DNA of 64,000 nt from UBA5336 sp964492485 (GTDB taxonomy: Bacteria; Pseudomonadota; Alphaproteobacteria; Caulobacterales; Hyphomonadaceae), in assembly GCA_964492485.1 (NCBI GenBank), contig CAZBKM010000002.1, forward strand, positions 62,001 through 126,000, read 5' to 3'. Below the pieces are notes generated by a model. It saw only the letters and a program-made list of their open reading frames with translations, had not been told where the DNA came from and searched no databases. A program made the translations under genes and the position numbers. Below, in pieces: positions 1 to 8,659 of the stretch (position 1 is its first letter; each line of letters opens with the position of its first letter).

Positions 1-209
1 CCGAGCGCCTTGGCGACCTCGTTCGAGGCGACCCAGGTTTCGCGGATCCCCTCCAGATAGACGTCGGTCATGTTGGCATCGACCTTTACGGTCGTGATGT
101 CCCAGACGCCTTCGTCCACCTGATAGTCGGTATAGGGTTCGAGCTGCGCGCTCGCCGGGGCTGCCAATGCCATGACGGCGCCTGCAGCCAGAACTGTCTT
201 GAGTTTCAT
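1..209 (-). CDS. Exported hypothetical protein (N-terminal part, runs off the window)
   Basis: Only about the first 70 codons are present; the gene continues past the left edge. It begins MKLKTVLAAGAVMALAAPAS and has a clear Sec signal peptide with a likely cut after ASA before QLEPYTD. The visible mature part contains DITTVKVDANMTDVYLEG. The start is supported by a GGGAGA ribosome-binding site just upstream on the minus strand. I do not recognise the family. The product is predicted to be periplasmic or envelope-associated. Confidence 0.7.
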   Translation of the reverse strand, partial: MKLKTVLAAGAVMALAAPASAQLEPYTDYQVDEGVWDITTVKVDANMTDVYLEGIRETWVASNEVAKAL

Positions 210-413
210 CGATTGTCTCCCACCCGGTCCGGACACCGACCCGCGCCATGCGAGCCGAGCCCGTAACGGGGAGTTAACCACATTCCGCCCCGGTCTCCCA
301 CGGTCTTCGTCATCCTGCCCCGTGGACCGAGCCGGGGCGCCTGCACCCTCGGGGCGCAACTTGGCCCGGGAGCGGGAAGCGCCTAACTCTATGCCGACAG
401 ACGGAGACACAGG

Positions 414-1787
414 ATGGGACGACTGATTGCCGTTTCGAACCGCACTGCAGCGGAAACGGAATCGCGGGCCGGGGGGCTTGCCGTCGCGGTCTGGGAGTCG
501 CTGAAATCCTCGGGAGGCCTCTGGGTCGGCTGGAGCGGAGAGACCGTTGCCGACGAACCGCGCTTCGCGAAGACCTTCGAGGATGACGGCGTGGAGTTCC
601 TGCTCACCGATCTGTCGGAGCAGGAACACCATGCCTATTACCTTGTCTACGCCAACAGCGTGCTCTGGCCGGTGTTCCACTATCGCATCGACCTTGCCAC
701 GTTCGACAGCCATGCCTTCGAGATCTACGAGGCCGTGAACCGGCGGATCGCCGCCCTGGTCGCGAGCCGTGCCCGCGAGGGCGACAGCATCTGGGTTCAC
801 GACTATCACTTCCTGCTGCTGGGCGATGGTCTGCGCCGCGCAGGCTGGGACGGACCGACGGGCTTCTTCCTGCACATCCCCTTCCCGGCGCCGGAGATCT
901 TCCGCGCCCTGCCCGAGCATGCCCGGATCGCCCGCGCCATGTGCGCCTATGACGTGCTGGGCTTCCAGTCGGAACAGGACCGCGCGAACTTTGCGCGCTA
1001 CCTCCAGGAGGATTTCGGCGCCGATTGGACGGACGTCGAGCGTGTGCGCGTGTTCGGGACCACCGTGGTGGCCAAGGCCTATCCCATCGGGATCGACGCC
1101 ACCGGCTTCCAGGCCGCCGCCGACAGCGACCTCGCCCACCGGGCCGCCGACCGGATCGGCAGGTTCCTGGGCGACCGACTTCTGGTCATCGGCGTCGACC
1201 GGATGGATTACTCCAAGGGTCTGCCGGAGCGTTTCGAGGCGGTCGGCGAGTTCTTCGACGCCCACCCGGAGCTCCACGGCAAGGTGTCGGTCACCCAGAT
1301 CGCCCCGCCCTCGCGCAGCAAGGTGGAGGAATACCGCGAATTGCGGGTCGAGCTGGATCGCCTGGCCGGGCGCATCAACGGCGACTATGGCGATCTCGAC
1401 TGGCTGCCCCTGCGCTATCTGGCGCGTTCCTACGAGCGCGAGGAACTCGCTGGGCTGTTTCGCATCGCACGGGTTGGCCTGGTGACGCCCCTGCGAGACG
1501 GAATGAACCTCGTGGCGAAGGAATTCGTGATGGCCCAGGACGAAGCCGATCCCGGCGTCCTGGTCCTTTCGGAATTTGCCGGCGCGGCCGAGCAGCTCAC
1601 CGCGGCGCTGATCGTCAATCCCCACGATCGCCACAAACTGTCCGATACCATTCACGCCGCCCTGACGATGCCGCTGAAGGACCGCCAGGACCGCTGGCAA
1701 ACCCTGCGCGAGATCGTCATGGAACAGGACGTCCACTGGTGGCGCCAGCGATTTCTTGCCGATCTCGGCGCCGTAGGGGACGCCTGA
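414..1787 (+). CDS. otsA: Trehalose-6-phosphate synthase (GT20)
   Basis: Predicted to make trehalose 6-phosphate from UDP-glucose and glucose 6-phosphate in the cytoplasm. The 457-residue protein has the GT20 landmarks in order: an N-terminal SNR with the GGLAVAV loop, WVHDYHFLLL, HIPFPAPEIFRALP, the nucleotide-sugar loop GVDRMDYSKGLPERF, and the C-terminal LRDGMNLVAKEF donor-binding motif. Length matches the family (about 450-490). The start ATG is preceded by an AGACGGAGACACAGG region. otsB follows after 12 bases and a GH15 gene after that, so this is a trehalose/alpha-glucan operon, commonly linked to osmotic or desiccation stress. Confidence 0.95.
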   Translation: MGRLIAVSNRTAAETESRAGGLAVAVWESLKSSGGLWVGWSGETVADEPRFAKTFEDDGVEFLLTDLSEQEHHAYYLVYANSVLWPVFHYRIDLATFDSHAFEIYEAVNRRIAALVASRAREGDSIWVHDYHFLLLGDGLRRAGWDGPTGFFLHIPFPAPEIFRALPEHARIARAMCAYDVLGFQSEQDRANFARYLQEDFGADWTDVERVRVFGTTVVAKAYPIGIDATGFQAAADSDLAHRAADRIGRFLGDRLLVIGVDRMDYSKGLPERFEAVGEFFDAHPELHGKVSVTQIAPPSRSKVEEYRELRVELDRLAGRINGDYGDLDWLPLRYLARSYEREELAGLFRIARVGLVTPLRDGMNLVAKEFVMAQDEADPGVLVLSEFAGAAEQLTAALIVNPHDRHKLSDTIHAALTMPLKDRQDRWQTLREIVMEQDVHWWRQRFLADLGAVGDA

Positions 1788-1799
1788 CCACATCCGATC

Positions 1800-2528
1800 A
1801 TGCCCGACCGCCGCCCCCTTCCCCCACGCCTGAGCCGGCGTCAGGCGCTGTTCCTCGATTTCGACGGCACGCTGGCGCCGATCCAGGACGATCCGGACAG
1901 CGTCGAACTGCCCAAGGGTGGAGCGGCGTTGCTCACGCGGATTGCAGACGGGTTGGACGGCGCGCTGTGCGTATTGAGCGGGCGCGACCTGCGCGATCTT
2001 GCGCGGCGAACACCCTCGGGAATCTGGCGGGCCGGCGGGCATGGTCTCGAACGCTGCCCACCCGGTGAGCAGCCTGGCGAACGAACCGCCGCAGCACCCG
2101 AGGGCCTGCTTGAGGACATACTATCGGCCATGGCAGACCTCCGCGGTGTCCGCGTCGAGGCGAAGGGTCCGGTCATCGCCGTCCACTACCGCCAGGCCCC
2201 GACGCTGCGCGACGCCGTGGCAAGCCGGCTCGACGCGCGGCTTTCGGACCAGCCGGGCTATCGCCTGCAGGCCGGCAAGATGGTGTTCGAGGCCAAGCCG
2301 GCCGACGCTCACAAGGGCCGGGCGCTTGACGCGCTGCGGCAGGACCCGCCCTTTGCCGGCCGCGTGCCGGTCATGATCGGCGATGACACAACCGACGAGG
2401 AGGCCATGTCGGCCGCAATGGCAGCGGGCGGCTGGGCCGCGAGGGTGGGTCCCGGCGAGAGCGTTGCGGCCTATGGGTTCGATACACCTGACGAGGTATG
2501 GCGATGGCTGAGGCGGGCGCTGGGATGA
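1800..2528 (+). CDS. otsB: Trehalose-6-phosphate phosphatase (HAD family)
   Basis: Predicted to dephosphorylate trehalose 6-phosphate to trehalose. The 242-residue protein has HAD motif I FLDFDGTLAPIQDDP near residue 18, the motif II serine in CVLSGRDL, a lysine in the KMVFEAKP segment, and the acidic motif GDDTTDEEAM near residue 195. Length is normal for OtsB. It lies 12 bases after otsA, and its stop codon overlaps the next start in an ATGA arrangement, so the three genes are probably translationally coupled. Confidence 0.95.
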   Translation: MPDRRPLPPRLSRRQALFLDFDGTLAPIQDDPDSVELPKGGAALLTRIADGLDGALCVLSGRDLRDLARRTPSGIWRAGGHGLERCPPGEQPGERTAAAPEGLLEDILSAMADLRGVRVEAKGPVIAVHYRQAPTLRDAVASRLDARLSDQPGYRLQAGKMVFEAKPADAHKGRALDALRQDPPFAGRVPVMIGDDTTDEEAMSAAMAAGGWAARVGPGESVAAYGFDTPDEVWRWLRRALG

Positions 2529-4294
2529 GGTCCCTGGAACTGGGTGTTGTGGGCAATGGCACAGTGGCAGGCCTGATCGACGCGGAGGGTTCGGTCGTCT
2601 GGCTCTGCCTGCCGCGCCTGGACGGGGAACCGGTCTTCAACGCCTTGCTGGGTGGCGGCGGACGCTTCGCGGTCTCGCTGAACGGCCGGGTATCGGCAGA
2701 CCAGACCTATGTGCGCAATACCGCCATTCTGGAGACGGTGGTGGAGGCCGACGACGGCTCTGCGATCCGCATCACCGATTTCGCCCCGCGTTTCACGGAT
2801 CGCGGCCGCATGTTCCGGCCCGCCTCGCTTGTCCGCAAGGTGACGCCGCTGCGGGGCATGCCGCGGGTGACGGTTGCGCTGAGTGCCGAAGCCGACCGGG
2901 GCGGACGGGTGATGACCGCACGGCGCGGGGTATCCCATATCGCTTTCTCCGACGACGAGGCCGGGTTCCGCGTGACCACCGACGCCCCCGTCTCCTATGT
3001 CATGGACGGGCGCGATTTCGTGCTCGATCGAGAGATCAGCTTCATCCTGGGACCCGACGAGTCGCTTTCGGACTCGGTGTCGGTCATGGCCGATGACTGG
3101 CACCAGCGCACCCGCCGCCAGTGGCAGGACTGGTCGCGGCGCCTGGCGACCCCGCCGGAATGGCAGGAGGCGGTGATCCGCGCAGCCATCACGCTGAAAC
3201 TCTGTGTCTACGAGGAAACCGGCGGCATCGTCGCCGCCCTGACCACCAGCATCCCCGAACATGCCGGCTCGCAGCGCAACTGGGATTACCGCTTCTGCTG
3301 GCTGCGCGACGCCTATTTCACGGTCACCGCACTGAACCGACTGTCGGCCGTCGGAACGCTGGAACGCTATCTCGGTTACCTCCGCAATACTGTGGCCCAT
3401 ACCCGGGGCGGTCACATCCAGCCGGTCTACGGTATCGCACTGGAACAGGAACTCACCGAGGATCCGGGTGCCGCCCTGCCCGGCTATCGGGGCATGGGGC
3501 CTGTCCGGTTCGGAAACCAGGCCGCCGAACATGTCCAGCACGACGTTTACGGCCATGTGATCCTGGGGGCCTCCCAGGCCTTCTTCGATGCACGCCTCTA
3601 CAATACGGCCGGCGCGCTGGAGTTTCGCCATTTCGAGCAGGTCGGCGAACGGGCCTATGCCATCTACGACACGCCGGATGCAGGTATCTGGGAGTATCGT
3701 GGGCGGGAAGCCGTGCACACCTCTTCGGCCATCATGTGCTGGGCCGCCTGTGACCGGCTGAGCCGGATCGCCCGGAAGCTGGATCTGCCGGACCGCGCGG
3801 CACTATGGGCGGATCGCGCGGCCGAGATGCGTGCGAGGATCCTCGAGGCGGCGTGGAACCCGGAACGCCAGGCGTTCACCGGGGCGTTCGGCGGTATGGC
3901 GCTCGATGCCTCGGTCCTGCTGATGGCCGAGATCGGCTTCATCGCCCCCGACGATCCGCAATTCGTGGCCACGGTGGAGCGGATCGACGCGGAATTGCGG
4001 GAAGGACATCACGTCTACCGTTACCGGACCGAGGACGATTTCGGACTGCCCCGCACCGCATTCACGGCCTGCACCTTCTGGCACATCGACGCGTTGGCCC
4101 GCATCGGACGCGAAGCCGAGGCCCGGCACATGTTCGAAGACGTGCTGGCTCATCGGACCCGGCTGGGGCTTCTGTCGGAGGATGTCGACACCTCGACAGG
4201 CGAACTCTGGGGAAACTTCCCGCAGACCTACTCCATGGTCGGCATCATCAACGCCGCCAACAGGCTGAGCCGCCGCTGGGACGAGACGGTCTGA
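2525..4294 (+). CDS. Glycoside hydrolase family 15 protein (glucoamylase- or trehalase-like)
   Basis: Predicted intracellular GH15 enzyme acting on alpha-glucosides; mycobacterial relatives hydrolyse trehalose, others are glucoamylases, so the substrate is open. The N-terminal beta domain begins MRSLELGVVGNGTVAGLID. The (alpha/alpha)6 region carries NWDYRFCWLRDAYFTV, a tract GNQAAEHVQHDVYG and the typical C-terminal GNFPQTYSMVGIINAANRL. I chose the ATG at 2525, which overlaps the otsB stop as ATGA and fits the usual family N-terminus; an ATG at 2498 would add nine residues inside otsB. The length of 589 residues is normal. No signal peptide is visible. Operon placement suggests trehalose or glycogen turnover. 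Confidence 0.9.
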   Translation: MRSLELGVVGNGTVAGLIDAEGSVVWLCLPRLDGEPVFNALLGGGGRFAVSLNGRVSADQTYVRNTAILETVVEADDGSAIRITDFAPRFTDRGRMFRPASLVRKVTPLRGMPRVTVALSAEADRGGRVMTARRGVSHIAFSDDEAGFRVTTDAPVSYVMDGRDFVLDREISFILGPDESLSDSVSVMADDWHQRTRRQWQDWSRRLATPPEWQEAVIRAAITLKLCVYEETGGIVAALTTSIPEHAGSQRNWDYRFCWLRDAYFTVTALNRLSAVGTLERYLGYLRNTVAHTRGGHIQPVYGIALEQELTEDPGAALPGYRGMGPVRFGNQAAEHVQHDVYGHVILGASQAFFDARLYNTAGALEFRHFEQVGERAYAIYDTPDAGIWEYRGREAVHTSSAIMCWAACDRLSRIARKLDLPDRAALWADRAAEMRARILEAAWNPERQAFTGAFGGMALDASVLLMAEIGFIAPDDPQFVATVERIDAELREGHHVYRYRTEDDFGLPRTAFTACTFWHIDALARIGREAEARHMFEDVLAHRTRLGLLSEDVDTSTGELWGNFPQTYSMVGIINAANRLSRRWDETV

Positions 4295-4398
4295 CGCGTT
4301 TCCAGGCAAAGTGGGAACCGGTTTGCCGTCCGGAAACGCGACGGACGGGACCCCGTTTCCAGGCAAAGTGGGAACCGGTTCGCCGTCCGGAAACGCGA
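4295..4398. repeat. Two tandem palindromic repeat units between convergent genes
   Basis: Two nearly identical units of about 45 bases sit at 4295-4340 and 4353-4397, repeating with a period of 57 bases and one mismatch. Each unit starts with CGTTTCC (first copy CGCGTTTCC) and ends with GGAAACGCG, so each can fold into a hairpin around a core with AAGTGGGAACCGGTT. The core matches the larger repeat family at 10981, 16511, 22219 and 61141. Their place between the convergent GH15 and pgl genes fits a role at transcript 3' ends, which is inference. Confidence 0.85.
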
Positions 4399-4443
4399 TC
4401 GACACGGACCGGGATCGGGGTCAGCCCCTCTGACATTGCCGCT

Positions 4444-5139
4444 TCAAGGCGCCCAAGCAGGATAAAGGCGCGATCCGAGCAGACGCGCGGCATGGTACAC
4501 AGGCAGATCGTCATCGGGTTCGCTGGCAAGCAGGGGACGCTTTTCGCCACCCGTGGCATAAAGCACAGCGAGCCCGGCACCGCTCAGCGCCGACGCCGTG
4601 AGTGTCAGGCGGCGCGGGGTCCGACCGGCCACTGGCGATCCTGCGGCATTGATGGCGGCGACGCACGCCGGGGTATCCGGATCCATCGCCCTGTCGCAAC
4701 CGACCGCGCGCGGGAACCAGGATGCGACATGCCCGTCCGTTCCAACCCCGAGCAGGACCACCGGTGCTCGCTCCATCAGGGGCGCATACCGGGCCGCAAC
4801 CGCATCCACAGCCGCGTCTGGCGTGGGATCGCCCGTATACATCGGATGGAAGCGCGCCGCCGCGGCGGGCCGTTCGGCCAGAGCTGCGCGAATCAGCCGG
4901 GCATTGGAGGCGGGATCCGTCTCCGCCACCCACCGCTCGTCCACGAGGCCTATGTCGACGCGGGACCAGTCCAGTTCGGCCTCGGCAAGCTGGCGATAAA
5001 GCGCGACGGGGGTTCGCCCGCCAGAGAGGAGCAGCACGGCACCTCCGGTCGCGGCGATCTGCTGGCGTAGCGCGCCTTCAAGCAGGGCAGACAGACATGT
5101 ATCGGCCGCCGCGCGGTCCGGAAATTCATGGGGGCGCAT
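4444..5139 (-). CDS. pgl: 6-phosphogluconolactonase
   Basis: Predicted to hydrolyse 6-phosphogluconolactone in the oxidative pentose phosphate or Entner-Doudoroff route. The 231-residue protein is of the DevB/Pgl (sugar isomerase-like) type: LLLSGGRTPVALY near residue 35, VDERWV near residue 67, and GVGTDGHVASWFP near residue 130. It is alone on the minus strand, convergent with the GH15 gene. zwf and edd, often its neighbours, are not in this window. Confidence 0.93.
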   Translation of the reverse strand: MRPHEFPDRAAADTCLSALLEGALRQQIAATGGAVLLLSGGRTPVALYRQLAEAELDWSRVDIGLVDERWVAETDPASNARLIRAALAERPAAAARFHPMYTGDPTPDAAVDAVAARYAPLMERAPVVLLGVGTDGHVASWFPRAVGCDRAMDPDTPACVAAINAAGSPVAGRTPRRLTLTASALSGAGLAVLYATGGEKRPLLASEPDDDLPVYHAARLLGSRLYPAWAP

Positions 5140-5373
5140 TCAGATGAGATCCTGGTTTGCCATGATGGCAGATGGGCGTTGCGCGCAATTCGGTAGGCAC
5201 CTCGGATATCGGGTCGACTTCAGAAGTTTTGCACCCGAGGGACGTCGTTGTCCTGTACCTGGCCAGATGACGAGCAGATGATCGGAGCGACCATCCCGTA
5301 AGGTTTGAACTTGTCCGAAACCATGTTTCACCGCTAGCCTTTTCTTCATGCCGGCGCCAGGCCGGCGGCGCTG

Positions 5374-7380
5374 ATGGAGATGTCTTTGTACATTCGATGG
5401 CTACGCGGCCCGTCCCGACCGGCAGCCCTTCTTGCCCTGGCCATTTCGCTCGTGCCCTCCGCCATGGCGCAGCCGGACCCCGAAACACCGCCACCGGCCT
5501 CGATCTCTCCGAGCGACGTTGACCGGTCGACAGGGCTTGCGGGCGACGACCCTGCCGATATCGGACGCTATCTCCTGGCCTCCGGCGCCACAGACGCTGC
5601 CATCTCGCCCGATGGTGAGACCGTGGCCGTGCGCTGGGCCATCACGGGAACACCGCAGATCTGGCTGGTTCCGGCCGAGGGCGGCGCGCCCCGCCAATTG
5701 ACCCATGGACGCGGCGTCACCTTCTTCGCGTGGACACCGGATGGGACGCGGCTGCTCTATGGCACGGACCAGGATGGGGATGAACGTGAGGCCTATGTCA
5801 TGGTCTCGCGCGACGGTCTGACGGAGCGCGTTGTCCTTCCCGCAACCGAGACGGGATTCCGAAGCTTCGGCGACCTGCCGGACGACGGCGAAACGGTCGT
5901 CTATGCCTCGACCGAGCGCAACGGCCTCGATTTCGACATCTACAGGGCCGACCTCATCACAGGCGAAGCGGAGCGGGTGTTCGAGGGCACGTTCGGTTTC
6001 TTTCCGCGCGGCGTATCGCCCGATGGCCGTTACGCGGTCGTCGCCGAAACGGTGGGGGAGGATAGCGATGTGCTGCACCTCCTCGATCTGGAAACCGGGG
6101 CGCTTCAAACCCTGTCGAACCCCGAACCGCGCGCAAATCACACCGACGGCGGCATCGCATGGCGGCCCGATGGCACTGGCTTCTACTACGCGACCAATCG
6201 CGACAGGGAGTTCAAGCATGTGGTGTTCCATGACCGGATCACCGGAGAGACGGTGCCCGTTGCCGACCCCGCGAGGGATGCCGGCGAGCTGACCCTGTGC
6301 GGCGCCGCGGGCCGCTATCTGGCCTTCACCGAAAACGTGGACGGCTTCCACAAGCTCCATGTCCGTGACCTCGAGACCGGCGCCGCGCTTACGCCGCCAG
6401 AGCTTCCGGAAGGGGTCTACGGGCTGAGCTGTGCAAGCGGGGCGCCGCGCCTCGCCGTGCGGATCGATGGCTGGCGGACGCCCGGGGATGTGGTGGTCTG
6501 GGATCTGGCTGAGGACCGACACACCGTCGCCTTCGCAAGCCAGTTTGCCGGGCTCGACCCCGACCGTCTGATCCGTCCGCAGAGCGTGCGCTTCACCGCA
6601 CGCGACGGACTGGAGCTTCAGGGTCTCTTGTATCTTCCGGACGCATCGTCACGCAGACGCGATCCGCCCCCGGTGGTGTTCGAGGTGCATGGCGGACCCA
6701 CCGCCCAGTCCATGGCGACCTTCGATCCCGTCATTCAGTATCGGCTGGACCGGGGCCTGGCGGTCTTCGAGCCGAATGTTCGGGGGTCCACCGGCTTCGG
6801 GCGGACCTACACCACGCTGGACGACCGGGACTTGCGGCGCGACAGTGTCCGCGATCTGATCGACCTTCTGGAGGCCCTGCGCGCCGATGGACGGGTCGAC
6901 GCGGACCGCGCGGCCGTGTCCGGCCAGTCCTATGGCGGTTACATGGTGAATGCGGTGCTCGCCCTGTATCCCGAGGCGTTCCAGGCCGGGGTCAGCCGGT
7001 ATGGCGTGGCCGACTGGGTGACGGCCCTGCAGGTCGCCTCGCCGGCCCTGAAGGCATCGGACCGGATCGAATATGGCGACATCCGCGACCCGGCGTGGCT
7101 GGACTTCTACACCAGGAACTCGCCGATCCGCCTCGCTGACCGGATTCGGGTGCCCGTTCTCTATGCCCATGGCGAAATGGACCCGCGCATCGACATCGCC
7201 GAAACCGAGACGATGGTCCGTGCCCTCAGGGCCAACGGGATCCACGCGCCCTTCATCCGCATTCCGGATGAGGGCCATGGCTGGCGCAAGCGCGACAATC
7301 GCCTGTTCTACTTCCGGGCGGAAGCGGACTTCCTCGAGCGTCACCTGGACACGGAGGCCACGGATCCCGCGGGTGAGTGA
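5374..7380 (+). CDS. Exported S9-family (prolyl oligopeptidase-like) serine peptidase
   Basis: Predicted periplasmic peptidase or acylaminoacyl-peptidase. The N-terminus has a hydrophobic signal segment ending PSAMAQ. Residues 60-400 form a WD40/PD40-like beta-propeller with repeated SPDG/TPDG turns. The C-terminal alpha/beta-hydrolase domain has VHGGPTAQ, the nucleophile motif GQSYGGYMVNA, the acid in HGEMDPRID and the histidine in GHGWRKRDN. The length of 668 residues suits S9 enzymes of this layout. An alternative ATG lies two codons in at 5380. The stop overlaps the longest possible reading of the next gene, but the better start for that gene is 7485. Confidence 0.92.
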   Translation: MEMSLYIRWLRGPSRPAALLALAISLVPSAMAQPDPETPPPASISPSDVDRSTGLAGDDPADIGRYLLASGATDAAISPDGETVAVRWAITGTPQIWLVPAEGGAPRQLTHGRGVTFFAWTPDGTRLLYGTDQDGDEREAYVMVSRDGLTERVVLPATETGFRSFGDLPDDGETVVYASTERNGLDFDIYRADLITGEAERVFEGTFGFFPRGVSPDGRYAVVAETVGEDSDVLHLLDLETGALQTLSNPEPRANHTDGGIAWRPDGTGFYYATNRDREFKHVVFHDRITGETVPVADPARDAGELTLCGAAGRYLAFTENVDGFHKLHVRDLETGAALTPPELPEGVYGLSCASGAPRLAVRIDGWRTPGDVVVWDLAEDRHTVAFASQFAGLDPDRLIRPQSVRFTARDGLELQGLLYLPDASSRRRDPPPVVFEVHGGPTAQSMATFDPVIQYRLDRGLAVFEPNVRGSTGFGRTYTTLDDRDLRRDSVRDLIDLLEALRADGRVDADRAAVSGQSYGGYMVNAVLALYPEAFQAGVSRYGVADWVTALQVASPALKASDRIEYGDIRDPAWLDFYTRNSPIRLADRIRVPVLYAHGEMDPRIDIAETETMVRALRANGIHAPFIRIPDEGHGWRKRDNRLFYFRAEADFLERHLDTEATDPAGE

Positions 7381-7452
7381 CCGCGAGGGACCGGGGGGGG
7401 ACCGGGCGATCGCGGCGGGCGATTCTGGCGAAGTGTGCCCCCAAGGCGACTT

Positions 7453-7469
7453 CAATTCGGCCCGAATTG
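7453..7469. promoter_or_regulatory. Perfect 17-base palindrome before the AraC-type regulator
   Basis: CAATTCGGCCCGAATTG has 8-base arms around a central C and ends 15 bases before the preferred start of the regulator at 7485. Its symmetry and position suggest a protein-binding site, possibly for autoregulation. It overlaps the usual ribosome-binding area, so a purely RNA role cannot be excluded. Confidence 0.45.
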
Positions 7470-7484
7470 TGCGACGCTGTGTCC

Positions 7485-8558
7485 ATGCTGGATGCCACGG
7501 ATCCTTCGAAAAGGGGGGCCATCTGCCTGGAATTCTGGCAGGTGAGGCCCATCCTTGCCTATGCCCGCGACAGCGGTGCCGACATCGACCGCGCCTTGTC
7601 ACGCATCGGTCTTGAGGCGGGGCTCGACGCGACGCCGTCGGATGCCTTGCTGGTCCTGACCGACTATTTCCGGCTTCAGCGCGACATCGCCCGCGATCTC
7701 GACGACTTCACGGTGCGCCTGTCGGAACGCAAGCTCACCTACAGCACCGGGCAGTTCGTCCTGTCCCAGCTCAAGCAGGCAACGACGCTGCAGGACGCAA
7801 TCCGGCGACTGGCAGACCATTTCAACATGCTGCATGGCGACGTCTACAATTCCGTGCGCCTTGACGGTGACCGGATCACGCTGGTGATCGACGATTCGAG
7901 CTTTCCCTACACACTGCGCGGTGACACGCGGCTGGCGCACTTCTTCGGTGACACGGTATTGATCAAGGTTCACTGCCTACTTGACAGTCTCGGCCACGGA
8001 CTGGCCCAGCAGGCGCTGCGGCGGGTGGGGCTGGTGCGCGCGCGCGGCGAGCCTGGCGACGGCCAGACCCAATTCTGGACCGTTCCCGTCCAGCATGGCC
8101 GGCCAGCCTATGAACTCGTCTACGATTTCGACCTGGCCTGCAAGCCGATCCCCATGCCCGAAGGTCTCGATCTGAGCGCCGACGGAATCTTCGCACGGGT
8201 GATCACGCATCTGGATACGATCCTGTCCCAGGCAGACCTGCGAAGCCTCTCTGCCAGAACGCTCGATCTGATCTTCGAAGGGTACACGGGACAGGCCGAG
8301 GTCGCCGCGCGGCTGGGCCTGAGCGTGGCAACCCTGCGCCGCCGCCTGACCGAGGAGGGAACCTGCTTCCGCTCCCTGGTCCATCAGACCCAGTTCGACC
8401 AGGCAAAGCGCCTGCTGCAGCGCGGCCACTCGCCAAGCCGCGTGGCGGAGACTCTGGGCTATTCGGACGTGCGGGCCTTCAACCGCGCCTTCAAGGCGTG
8501 GAGCGGCCAGACGCCAGCCGTGTTCGCCGGCCGCGCCCCAGGTCCTGCGCCCGTCTGA
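7485..8558 (+). CDS. AraC-family transcriptional regulator
   Basis: Predicted activator with an N-terminal domain of the kind seen in OruR/ArgR-like AraC proteins (residues about 10-200) and a C-terminal AraC DNA-binding domain. The second half has AEVAARLGLSVATLRRRLTE (first helix-turn-helix) and PSRVAETLGYSDVRAFNRAF followed by WSGQTPAVF, the family signature. The start at 7485 (MLDATDPSKRG) gives 357 residues; an in-frame ATG at 7377 would add a 36-residue tail unlike the family and bury the palindrome at 7453. It lies 100 bases before a TonB receptor and a catabolic run, so it is the obvious candidate regulator for them. Confidence 0.88.
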   Translation: MLDATDPSKRGAICLEFWQVRPILAYARDSGADIDRALSRIGLEAGLDATPSDALLVLTDYFRLQRDIARDLDDFTVRLSERKLTYSTGQFVLSQLKQATTLQDAIRRLADHFNMLHGDVYNSVRLDGDRITLVIDDSSFPYTLRGDTRLAHFFGDTVLIKVHCLLDSLGHGLAQQALRRVGLVRARGEPGDGQTQFWTVPVQHGRPAYELVYDFDLACKPIPMPEGLDLSADGIFARVITHLDTILSQADLRSLSARTLDLIFEGYTGQAEVAARLGLSVATLRRRLTEEGTCFRSLVHQTQFDQAKRLLQRGHSPSRVAETLGYSDVRAFNRAFKAWSGQTPAVFAGRAPGPAPV

Positions 8559-8659
8559 GCGAAAATGTTCACCCCAACTGACCCGAAGTGTCATCGCCAA
8601 TGGGCTCGATCCTGAGCCATGTTTCGTCCCAAGACGGATGAATCCGCGGGAGGAAACCA

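Noticed and set aside
4295..4398. CRISPR-like direct repeats
   Set aside because: Only two 45-base units with a 12-base gap, each an internal palindrome related to other dispersed repeats; no array and no cas gene.
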